Shown: in pieces, positions 13,860-21,023 of the stretch
How positions within the stretch are numbered: the stretch's first letter is position 1
Layout: the number at the start of each line of letters is the position of its first letter
Assembly: GCA_966250335.1 (NCBI GenBank)
Contig: CBINGZ010000053.1
Span: 1-31,778 of the forward strand
Source of the DNA: OLB7 sp966250335
Lineage (GTDB): Bacteria > Bacteroidota > Ignavibacteria > OLB7
DNA length: 31,778 nt
Direction of reading: 5' to 3'
Made by a program: the position numbers and the translations under genes
The notes under the pieces: model-generated
What the model saw: the letters and a program-made list of their open reading frames with translations, nothing else
The model's database searches: none
What the model was told of the DNA's origin: nothing

Positions 13860-13959
13860 ACGCACAAGCACTCTGTCTCAACATACCTCATCCCCGCCGC
13901 CATCGCAGCGGGAGTTCTCCATCGTTTGTAGTCTCCTACCATTTTCCTAGAGGTGATCA
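13860..13959 (+). promoter_or_regulatory. cas3-cas8e intergenic region
   Basis: A 100-bp gap, unlike the near-zero spacing of the later cas genes, so it may hold a Cascade promoter. It has a weak GC dyad (CCCGC near 13892, GCGGG near 13907). A GAGGT sits before the cas8e ATG. I looked for a second copy of the guide target here; only TCTCA at 13876-13880 matches, and it does not extend. Confidence 0.35.
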
Positions 13960-15744
13960 ATGAATGTTTTCGACGATCAGCGATTTCTTCTTAGAGCACG
14001 ATCCCGCGACGGAACTCAGGAGGTTCCGCTGACACTCTCATGGCGTGAGATGATGACGCTGGATGAGACCCAGCCTCTCACGGCCGACGGCCATGAAATC
14101 CTGCCTGATACCCTCCGGTTCAATTACCCGCACGAACCGATGAATGTCGGCGCGCTTGGACTGTGCATCGCGCTTACACAGGCATTCTTCGAACCGGCCG
14201 GCGTGAGGGAGCTGATTGACAGGCTCGGCAAGCCACTCAGTATCAAGGAGTTCGAGGCCGGCATCGCCGAGCACCGCAAGGAGTTCGGCATCGATGAAGG
14301 GAATCGCTTCCTTCAAGGTCCGGAGCCGGCGCGTGACCCAAAAGGACGGTTGGGCACAGGACCTCTCAGCGAGCTTCTTCTCTCCGTCAAAAAAGGGGAT
14401 AAGGAACTCCTGAATCGACCGACGGAGAACTGGTGTGTCCGGGTCGACCAGATTCCGGTGTTCCTCTTCACGCGGATGACATTCTACGAGAAATCCGCGG
14501 GCCGGGGCTACCTGACCGGCACAAGTGGAGACCTCGAAATCAGAACGTATCTCATCGATCCGAAATCGTTGCGCAGATCGATCTGGCTCAACGTACTCAC
14601 GGCACAGAGGCAGACCGGCCATTTCACATCGCCCGGCTCCAAGACGGGCTATGATAAATGGATGTGGATCAGCCCTCCTCGCGACAAGGATGTGGCACAG
14701 GGAGCGCTTTCTCTTCGTGCCGGTCTCTTCTGGATGGTGGCCAACGCATGGATCGATATCCGTGTGCTGGAGAATCCTCAGCAGTGCATTGTCACCGGAG
14801 ATATTCTCAATCCCGGCGACCGCGCGGGAACAGGCGTTGTGGTTGGAGCAACAGGGATCGGATTCGGCGCAAAGGTTCAGCGCGATTCGGGCCCGGAGGT
14901 TCGGCAGAGTTTCTTCCTCCATCCCAACGCGCCATACCAGGAGGTTACTCCCACAAAAGGACCTTCGTTCATCAGACATCTGGCTGTCGATGAGGCTTCC
15001 GGTCTCATCGGCCAGATGGGGGGGCTATTCTTCGCAACAGCGGGTGGGGCGTCAAAAGGGTTCCACATTGCCCCGATCATCGACCAGATGTATAAGATAA
15101 TCGACGAGTTCGAAAGACGCGGCCTGGAGGCAGGAACGGCCCGTTACGATATGCTCTGCTTCGGCTTTCACATGCTCAGCTCCAAGAAGAACGTTCATGG
15201 GGGGTATGAAGTCGAGCTCTATAACTATCCGATCCTCGGCTCGGGGGAGAGTGAGCGGAGCGAGGCACTGGGTATCGCGGAATCGATCGTAAACGGATGC
15301 GCATCGAATACCGACAAAGTCGCATACGCCCTGCGGAGATCGATACAACGATGCATGCTGACGGGAACGAACACCTCTCTTGACGAGAAGGGGCACCTGG
15401 TATTCACCGATAAGGAGAGGGTGGATGAGGGCGCTCTTCTCGATGCGACGAAGGAGCTGTGGAGGATTGCGGGAGATATGCTGCACGACCTTCTCAAGGC
15501 AATCGGTGAAACCGGCAGATCGGTCGAGACGCTTGAGTCAAGCGCACAATCCCTCAGTAACGGGTGGATGGATGGAATTGCAGCCGCTGCAGAAAGGATC
15601 TTCCACAGATATTTCAACGATTATACCGCCTCGTCACAACATATCGTGGCCGCCCATGATGCGCGTCGGATGTTTTACAACCACCTGCGCTCCATCGACA
15701 ATGGATGGTATGAACGCCGTAACAACAGCAGAGACAACTCATAA
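13960..15744 (+). CDS. cas8e: Cas8e (Cse1/CasA), large subunit of type I-E Cascade
   Basis: A 594-residue protein in the canonical position between cas3 and cse2. It shows the family pattern: a start resembling the usual F-x-LL-x-x-P-W/I lead (DDQRFLLRARSRDGTQEVPL), TLSWREMMTLDE, then HEPMNVGALGLCIALTQAFF at about 50-75, a conserved NRFLQGPEPARDPKG region at about 113, and long alpha/beta middle and C-terminal four-helix bundle (LWRIAGDMLHDLLKAIG onward). Cas8e reads the PAM, stabilises the R-loop and recruits Cas3. At 594 residues it is longer than the E. coli protein (about 500). ATG 13960 follows GAGGTGATCA. Fifteen bases separate it from cse2. Confidence 0.93.
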   Translation: MNVFDDQRFLLRARSRDGTQEVPLTLSWREMMTLDETQPLTADGHEILPDTLRFNYPHEPMNVGALGLCIALTQAFFEPAGVRELIDRLGKPLSIKEFEAGIAEHRKEFGIDEGNRFLQGPEPARDPKGRLGTGPLSELLLSVKKGDKELLNRPTENWCVRVDQIPVFLFTRMTFYEKSAGRGYLTGTSGDLEIRTYLIDPKSLRRSIWLNVLTAQRQTGHFTSPGSKTGYDKWMWISPPRDKDVAQGALSLRAGLFWMVANAWIDIRVLENPQQCIVTGDILNPGDRAGTGVVVGATGIGFGAKVQRDSGPEVRQSFFLHPNAPYQEVTPTKGPSFIRHLAVDEASGLIGQMGGLFFATAGGASKGFHIAPIIDQMYKIIDEFERRGLEAGTARYDMLCFGFHMLSSKKNVHGGYEVELYNYPILGSGESERSEALGIAESIVNGCASNTDKVAYALRRSIQRCMLTGTNTSLDEKGHLVFTDKERVDEGALLDATKELWRIAGDMLHDLLKAIGETGRSVETLESSAQSLSNGWMDGIAAAAERIFHRYFNDYTASSQHIVAAHDARRMFYNHLRSIDNGWYERRNNSRDNS

Positions 15745-15758
15745 TCGAGGAGGAAATA

Positions 15759-16469
15759 ATGAGCGATCAGAATGTACAGACCTCCGGATCATCGATGAGT
15801 CAGGACGATAAAGTGAACTATGCCTACAAGACTCAGAAAATACTATCGAAGGCATGGCAGGATCTGAAGGTCAATCGAAACGGCATGAGGGCGGAGTTTC
15901 GTCGATGGCGCCCGGATTCCACGAAAGAGCCTACCAGCGATATGCGCCGGTATGTATGGGGGTGGATGGGGTCACCTCTTTATCAGGAGAGCGAAGCCTC
16001 ATCGAACGATACATCCATCGAGTCGACGGAGAAAGCAAATGAGCCGGTCCCCCAGAGCGACAGTCGCCAGGAGTGGTACAGAAAGGAACTTGAGCTTGAA
16101 GTGATCGATAAGGCGGCAACTGTGACTGCAATGCGCGCTGCTGCCGGCGATCATCCTCCGCAGGCCAGCATCGGAGAAGCACTGTACAAAGCCGGCATGA
16201 ACGATCTGCGACTCAGCCGTCTCCTGACGGAACCGAAAAGCGGCCGTATCGACAGCCTGCAACGGGCCATGAAGCTTCTCGACGCACACCAGATCGGTGT
16301 TAAATGGGAATACGCTGAGACGCGCAACGTCATCGACTACCTCTTCGGAACCGACCGCATGGCGCAGAAAGCCGCCAACGCCTGGGCCGCCGATTTCTTC
16401 CGGGCACGCGGAAGAACCGAAAAACAGGAAGCGGGGAACACAACCGACAAATCATCCGATACCGAATAA
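15759..16469 (+). CDS. cse2: Cse2 (CasB), small subunit of type I-E Cascade
   Basis: A 236-residue, helix-rich protein of the size and position of Cse2, two copies of which line the belly of Cascade and hold the displaced DNA strand. Visible features: basic helical segments (LKVNRNGMRAEFRRWRPD at about residues 35-55; LRLSRLLTEPKSGRIDSLQR at about 145-165) and a C-terminal helical stretch (WEYAETRNVIDYLFGTDRMA). Between them is a low-complexity Ser/Glu/Thr-rich insert (about 75-105) not expected in compact homologues. The C-terminal tail is also polar. Start chosen at ATG 15759, 5 bases after a perfect AGGAGG. Sequence conservation in this family is low, so the call leans on context. Confidence 0.88.
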   Translation: MSDQNVQTSGSSMSQDDKVNYAYKTQKILSKAWQDLKVNRNGMRAEFRRWRPDSTKEPTSDMRRYVWGWMGSPLYQESEASSNDTSIESTEKANEPVPQSDSRQEWYRKELELEVIDKAATVTAMRAAAGDHPPQASIGEALYKAGMNDLRLSRLLTEPKSGRIDSLQRAMKLLDAHQIGVKWEYAETRNVIDYLFGTDRMAQKAANAWAADFFRARGRTEKQEAGNTTDKSSDTE

Positions 16470-16505
16470 TCACTCCGTCACTACAGCATCCAGGAGACAT
16501 TTACC

Positions 16506-17660
16506 ATGTTGATCGAGCTTCACTCGCTGACTTCTCATTCCCCGGCAAATCTCAACCGTGACGATCTCGGGCGGCCGAAAAGCGCCATGTTCGGCGGCGT
16601 CAATCGTGCCCGTATATCTTCGCAGGCAATTAAGCGTTCGGTTCGTACTTCAAATTATCTGGAGGAAAAGCTGGAAGGAAACATCTCCACGCGTTCCCGC
16701 CAGATTCCCAGAATGATCTTCAACAGATTGAATGAAGAACTGAAGGGGAATGAGCAACTGCTGGAAAAGGCCTGCAAGGCAATTACCGGAGTTCTCGGCA
16801 AGGTCGATAAGAAAGATGAGCTGATGACCAGTCAGATCGTGTTTCTGACAGCACAGGAAATCAACTCCATCATGGAGTATGTCCGGAACCTCGCATCCGG
16901 TAATCCCAAGGATGTCGAGAAACAACTCAAAGACAAGGAATTCGCGAAAACCGCCGCAGAAGCGATCGGCCTGAACCGCAACCCCGGCGACGGCGTCGAT
17001 ATGGCGCTGTTCGGCCGCATGACGACCGATGACGCAAACTCGTTCGCATCGGTCGATGCCGCAATGCAGGTGGCACATGCCATCAGCACACATACGGTCG
17101 TTCCCGAGACCGACTGGTTCACGGCCGTCGACGATGTCGTACGAGACGAGGAAGAGAGAGGGAGCGGTCATATCGGAGAACTCGAGTTCAACAGCGCCAC
17201 GTTCTACAAGTATTTCTCCTGCAACCTTCCTCTTCTGATACAGAACATGGGGGGCGCCGCAAAAGAGGCCGTCGATGCGCTCGCCACTGTGCTCGATGCC
17301 GCATGTCAGGTCACACCGTCCGGCAAACAGAATTCCTTTGCTTCTCACGCCTTGGCCGATACGATATTGATTGTCGCAAGAAATCGGCGTATCCCGGTGT
17401 CTCTTGTGAACGCATTCGAACGCCCCGTGCCGAGGAATGAGGAGAAAGGATATCTGGAACAGTCGCGTGAACGACTGGTTGGTCATTATGCCCAACTGGT
17501 GAAGAGCTACCAGCTTGCCGACGAAAGCGCCGCATTCTTCTGTATAGATTCGGATGCCGCAGAAACGCTCAAAGCCGGTCTTCCCGAAGGAACCGTGGTG
17601 GTCGGATCTATCGGTGAGCTCTTCGAGTGGATGAAGAAGGCAGCGGGAGAAATGTCATGA
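16506..17660 (+). CDS. cas7e: Cas7e (Cse4/CasC), backbone subunit of type I-E Cascade
   Basis: A 384-residue Cas7 protein. The N-terminus has the strongly conserved Cas7e pattern LIELHSLTSHSPANLNRDDL, GRPKSAMFGGVNRARISSQA and IKRSVR, which includes the basic residues that grip the crRNA. Later are FGRMTTDDANSFASVDAAMQ, VAHAISTHTVVPETDWFTAV, and the FNSATFYKYFSCNL stretch. Six copies of Cas7e wrap the crRNA spacer; their thumbs create the every-sixth-base flip that matters for interpreting the mini-CRISPR target. ATG 16506 follows AGGAG. The stop overlaps the cas5e start by 4 bases (ATGA at 17657-17660), so the two are probably translationally coupled. Confidence 0.96.
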   Translation: MLIELHSLTSHSPANLNRDDLGRPKSAMFGGVNRARISSQAIKRSVRTSNYLEEKLEGNISTRSRQIPRMIFNRLNEELKGNEQLLEKACKAITGVLGKVDKKDELMTSQIVFLTAQEINSIMEYVRNLASGNPKDVEKQLKDKEFAKTAAEAIGLNRNPGDGVDMALFGRMTTDDANSFASVDAAMQVAHAISTHTVVPETDWFTAVDDVVRDEEERGSGHIGELEFNSATFYKYFSCNLPLLIQNMGGAAKEAVDALATVLDAACQVTPSGKQNSFASHALADTILIVARNRRIPVSLVNAFERPVPRNEEKGYLEQSRERLVGHYAQLVKSYQLADESAAFFCIDSDAAETLKAGLPEGTVVVGSIGELFEWMKKAAGEMS

Positions 17661-18424
17661 CAGGCTTCATCCTTCATCTGCAAGGTCCTATGATGAGCTT
17701 TGCGGACACGGGGTTCGGCCAGCTTCGGGAGCAGGGAGAAGCCCCCAGCCGTTCGGCGGTGATAGGAGTGATCGCCGCCGCGATGGGGCTGGAACGGGGA
17801 GCCGCCCGACTGGTGGAGCTGCACGACAAACTGCGGGTCCATACCGCCGCGGTCAGATCGGGACCGATCCTTACCGACTACCATACGATACTTACCGACG
17901 GTTATCAGGATCACGATCCGGTCCGTCTTCGCCGTGAGGGAGCCGATGGGAACCCCACTCTTACCTGGCGCTCTTACCATCTGGACGCTCACTTCGTCGT
18001 ATTCGTCGAGAGCGATGATCCATCGATTCTCGACGAATGTCGTACAGCCCTGGAATCCCCGGTATTCGTAAGCTATCTGGGTCGGCGTTGCTGCCCACCC
18101 GCAATGCCGCTGCTCCCCAAAGCCATGGAGGCCGCCAACCCGCTGGATGCTCTCTGCGAAGCGGTATCGGACTCATGGGAAGAGCGCCGCAAACTGCGGG
18201 GCGGCACCGTTTCAACAACGAACTTCCCGGCATGGCTGGACGGTACGAACGTGCCGGAATCCGCATCGTATCGCGTTACAACTGTGGCAAGAGGCTGGAG
18301 GCGTGATCTTCTCGTGGCCGTTCCACGGTATTACGTCAGTCGGCCTGTGATGCATATCAACGTCGAACTGCCGCAGGGACTTCCACCATCCACTAACCGG
18401 GAGTACTTCGATGCTGTATCATAG
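17657..18424 (+). CDS. cas5e: Cas5e (CasD), crRNA 5'-handle-binding subunit of Cascade
   Basis: A 255-residue Cas5 protein from ATG 17657, which overlaps the cas7e stop; the frame is open ten codons further upstream but that part lies inside cas7e. The N-terminal Cas5 signature is clear: FILHLQGPMMSFADTGFGQL then EAPSRSAVIGVIAAAMGLE (a ferredoxin-like fold with the glycine-rich motif). YLGRRCCPPAMPL at about residue 145 and the end RYYVSRPVMHINVELP are further family traits. Cas5e caps the Cascade foot and holds the 8-nt 5' handle, here predicted AUGAUCC plus one variable base. The end overlaps cas6e by 14 bases. Confidence 0.94.
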   Translation: MTGFILHLQGPMMSFADTGFGQLREQGEAPSRSAVIGVIAAAMGLERGAARLVELHDKLRVHTAAVRSGPILTDYHTILTDGYQDHDPVRLRREGADGNPTLTWRSYHLDAHFVVFVESDDPSILDECRTALESPVFVSYLGRRCCPPAMPLLPKAMEAANPLDALCEAVSDSWEERRKLRGGTVSTTNFPAWLDGTNVPESASYRVTTVARGWRRDLLVAVPRYYVSRPVMHINVELPQGLPPSTNREYFDAVS

Positions 18425-19151
18425 TCTCCTCACATTACCGAGAACTTCTGCACGATGGAAGTTCCTGAAACCCTATGAGCTGCATCAGACCATCTGGAAA
18501 GGCTTTCAGGGGTTGAAGCAGGGTGAACGTGAACGGCGATTTCTTTACCGTCATGAGGAAACGGACTCTCATCATTCGGTCTTCGTTCAATCGGTAACCG
18601 AGCCCGACTGGTCGTTTCTGGATAATGAGGCTGAAGGCACGACCGCACAGATGAAAACTTTTGATCCGAACAAGATTGAACCTGATGTCCGTTTCAAGTT
18701 CTTTCTGCGATCAAACCCGGTTATATACAGAAAGGGATATACCGATCCCGACGCGCAGCAAAAGAAAAGGCAAGGACAGAGACGTATCGTAGTCGGTGCC
18801 GGCATGGAATATCTGGCCGCACGACTCGGTGTCTCGATCCACGATCTTCCATCACGGGAAGAGAAGCAGGTGGAATGGCTAAAGAACAAAGGGACGCAAG
18901 GAGGCTTCACGATCGAATACGACGATCTCGACCGGCCGCTTCTTATCGTTGGACCGAGTCTGGATCATATAGTCCGAAAACCGAAGGTACACTGTAAACC
19001 CAAGGAAGATGAGTTCATCACCATCACCGGAGTCGACTTCACCGGTATCCTCCGTGTAACCGATCCGGTGCTGTTCGAGAAAAGCCTGCGGGAGGGGATC
19101 GGCCGATCCAAGGCATTCGGCTTCGGTCTCCTTTCGATCAAGAGGATATAG
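18411..19151 (+). CDS. cas6e: Cas6e (Cse3/CasE), crRNA-processing endoribonuclease
   Basis: A 246-residue Cas6e. The N-terminal region LKPYELHQTIWKGFQG carries the probable catalytic histidine at residue 25, near the position known in other Cas6e (His20-26). RRFLYRHEE follows. The C-terminal glycine-rich RNA-binding loop reads LREGIGRSKAFGFGLLSIKR, typical of the family. The enzyme recognises the repeat hairpin (CTCCGC-ATGC-GCGGAG) and cuts at its 3' base, after G21, to leave an AUGAUCC handle. Both pseudo-repeats in the mini-CRISPR keep a 6-bp stem, so they remain plausible substrates. ATG 18411 lies inside the end of cas5e, after GGGAG. Confidence 0.95.
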   Translation: MLYHSLLTLPRTSARWKFLKPYELHQTIWKGFQGLKQGERERRFLYRHEETDSHHSVFVQSVTEPDWSFLDNEAEGTTAQMKTFDPNKIEPDVRFKFFLRSNPVIYRKGYTDPDAQQKKRQGQRRIVVGAGMEYLAARLGVSIHDLPSREEKQVEWLKNKGTQGGFTIEYDDLDRPLLIVGPSLDHIVRKPKVHCKPKEDEFITITGVDFTGILRVTDPVLFEKSLREGIGRSKAFGFGLLSIKRI

Positions 19152-19517
19152 CGTACGGACCTGTTTCGGCCGGGAGTGTCAGGACGATTGCATCACGTCA
19201 CGTACTCCCGGCCGGTCGCTACCGCCATCGTAACGTAACCCCGCCGCGGCGCCTGCGGCCGAACCGCGACATCGGATGTCCGCTTTCCCCAAGAGGGCGT
19301 CGTATAATCTCCTGTTGCGTGGAGATGCCCTGTTCATTGACAATCGACAAATTTCATCATGCAAAGCTCAGAACACAGGGTACGGACAGGATCCTCGTTC
19401 CCGCTCCGGCGGTCGCCGGGCAAGAGCGGCCGCCGGGCGGGGCGCGAGGGATACGAAGGAAGATCGACGGAGATCACCTGCAACATCGTCCGCAGATACA
19501 CTTAATCGGGGGGAACC
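19152..19517. other. cas6e-cas1 intergenic region without a gene
   Basis: A 366-bp gap that splits the interference and adaptation modules. I see no convincing ORF; the frames that cross it have no family and antisense bias. It contains a large hairpin (19167-19214), a sequence resembling the CRISPR repeat (19304-19331), a perfect TTGACA (19337-19342) with a weak candidate -10 (TGCAAA, 19360-19365), and a GC-rich stretch with many GGCG/CCGG repeats (about 19400-19450). A separate promoter for cas1-cas2 is likely. Confidence 0.5.
19167..19214 (+). terminator. Hairpin after cas6e, possible terminator of the Cascade operon
   Basis: A perfect 11-bp stem (CGGCCGGGAGT at 19167-19177 and ACTCCCGGCCG at 19204-19214) with a 26-base loop starts 16 bases after the cas6e stop. 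There is no T-run, so it may mark the 3' end of the message or act as a stability element. Confidence 0.45.
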
Positions 19518-20594
19518 ATGAAGGAATTCGAGATGCCGGTTATGCCGCTGCGTAACCGGATAGCGCTGTTTACCGTGGAGTACGGGGCGGTCGAGGTCGA
19601 CGGCTCCGCGCTCGTCGTCACGGACAAGGAGGGAGTCAGAGCACAGCTTCCGGTCGGATCGACGGCTGTTCTCATGATGGAACCGGGGACCACCATCACT
19701 CATGCGGCCGTGAAGCTCTGCGCGGAGTCCCGCACCCTGATCATCTGGACAGGAGAAGGAGGAGTCAGACTCTACTCGGCCGCGCAGGAGGGATCGGCTC
19801 ACAGCTACCGTCTGCTCCGGCAGGCCAAGCTGGCGCTGGACCCGAAAACACGTCTGGCGGTAGCACGCGAGATGTACAGACTCCGCTTCAGGGAGGAAGC
19901 TCCGGCCCGCAGATCGATAGAGCAGCTTCGCGGAATGGAAGGCGCACGCGTCCGAGCACGATATAAGGAACTGTCGGAGAAATACGGCGTGGAGTGGAAG
20001 GGAAGGAACTACGATCGGTCGGACTGGGGCGCATCCGATACGATCAACCGAGCCGTGAGCGCCGCAAACAGTTGTCTCTATGGACTGTGTCATGCCGCGA
20101 TCCTGATCGCCGGTTACTCGGCCGCAATCGGATTCATCCATACAGGATACCCGCTTGCGTTCGTCCACGATCTGGCGGATATCTGGAAGATGGACCTCTC
20201 GGTGCCCGTTGCGTTTCGCGTCACGGCCGAAGCACCCGAGAACTGTGTCACAAGAGTACGTCACGAACTCCGCGACGAGTTCCGAACCAAGGGATTTCTG
20301 GAATCGATCATCCCCTCCATTGAATCTCTCCTCAACGCCGGCGTGCCGGGTATCGAGCCTCCGGAGGAACTGGCCGGAGCCCGAATTGAAGCAGCAGTGC
20401 CCGAACAGGCGCCATGGTACGGCAACGGCGCCAGCGACGGAATCGCAAAGGATCCGGGAGCAAACGGCAGCTCATCCACAGCTCCCGCGACCGAATCACC
20501 GATCAGCCGCCATACAGACCCGTCCAACAACGGCCAGGAAATGGACGATGGCGAACTATGGATCGAAGAGGTCTTCGGACCCGAGGAGGGCTGA
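19518..20594 (+). CDS. cas1: Cas1e integrase with extended C-terminal tail
   Basis: A 358-residue Cas1, the integrase that with Cas2 inserts prespacers at the leader end. The metal-binding residues fall at the same numbers as in E. coli Cas1: Glu141 (RGMEGARVRARY), His208 (GFIHTGYP) and Asp218/Asp221 (FVHDLADIWK). The fold ends near residue 285; E. coli Cas1 has about 305 residues, so here about 60-70 extra residues follow. They are rich in Gly, Ser, Thr, Pro and Asn and end in an acidic DDGELWIEEVFGPEEG, looking like a flexible linker with a short terminal motif. ATG 19518 follows a GGGGG purine tract. cas2 begins 3 bases after the stop. Confidence 0.96.
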   Translation: MKEFEMPVMPLRNRIALFTVEYGAVEVDGSALVVTDKEGVRAQLPVGSTAVLMMEPGTTITHAAVKLCAESRTLIIWTGEGGVRLYSAAQEGSAHSYRLLRQAKLALDPKTRLAVAREMYRLRFREEAPARRSIEQLRGMEGARVRARYKELSEKYGVEWKGRNYDRSDWGASDTINRAVSAANSCLYGLCHAAILIAGYSAAIGFIHTGYPLAFVHDLADIWKMDLSVPVAFRVTAEAPENCVTRVRHELRDEFRTKGFLESIIPSIESLLNAGVPGIEPPEELAGARIEAAVPEQAPWYGNGASDGIAKDPGANGSSSTAPATESPISRHTDPSNNGQEMDDGELWIEEVFGPEEG

Positions 20595-20597
20595 ACG

Positions 20598-20951
20598 ATG
20601 GTAGTCTACGTCCTCGAAAACGCACCTCAACGACTTCGGGGTGTGCTTTCGCGATACTGCCTGGAAGTCCGAGCCGGCCTGTTCGTCGCCCGCCTGGACG
20701 CCCGGATGCGTGAACTCCTCTGGGAAAAAGTCGAGACGCTCTCCCGAGAAAAAACCCGTGGCGTCATGGTCTGGCGCGAGTCATCGGCCCAGGGCTTCGC
20801 ATTCCGCACCATCGGCGACGACCGCCGCGTCCCGATCATCGTCGACGGCATCTGGCTGATAGCCGAACAGCCGGAAGAGCCCGTAACAACGGGAACTCCT
20901 GCTCCCCTGGAGACCATCTCACGGTCTCGGCGGCGTACAGGCAGGGGCTAA
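20598..20951 (+). CDS. cas2: Cas2e, adaptation complex subunit
   Basis: A 117-residue protein of the Cas2e (CasE-system, Cas2_CT1978-like) branch: MVVYVLENAPQRLRGVLSRY, LEVRAGLFVARLDARMREL, WEKVETL, then GVMVWRESSAQGFAFRTIGD and IIVDGIWLI. Cas2 dimers bridge two Cas1 dimers and set the prespacer length; in type I-E its nuclease activity is not needed. The ribosome site GAGGAGGG lies inside the end of cas1, so expression is coupled. The last 25 or so residues (TTGTPAPLETISRSRRRTGR) form a basic tail. It is followed directly by the CRISPR leader. Confidence 0.95.
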   Translation: MVVYVLENAPQRLRGVLSRYCLEVRAGLFVARLDARMRELLWEKVETLSREKTRGVMVWRESSAQGFAFRTIGDDRRVPIIVDGIWLIAEQPEEPVTTGTPAPLETISRSRRRTGRG

Positions 20952-21023
20952 AGCATAATAGCTACCAACACGAAAGAGGTTTGATTTGCGTATCGAACCT
21001 TTATTTTTGGCGAAGTTTTTAGT
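20952..21023 (+). promoter_or_regulatory. CRISPR leader with IHF-like site
   Basis: An AT-rich 72-bp stretch between cas2 and repeat 1. TATCGAACCTTTA (20991-21003) matches the IHF consensus WATCAANNNNTTR at all but one defined position and lies 21-33 bp before repeat 1, similar to the spacing used in E. coli for leader-specific integration. TTTGAT (20980-20985) and TATTTT (21002-21007), 16 bp apart, could be the array promoter but overlap that site. Confidence 0.6.

Noticed and set aside
13876..13900. A second guide target in the cas3-cas8e gap (TCTCAACATACC)
   Set aside because: Only the first five bases match the pseudo-guide; positions 7 and 8 of the seed fail and there is no AAB-type triplet before it.
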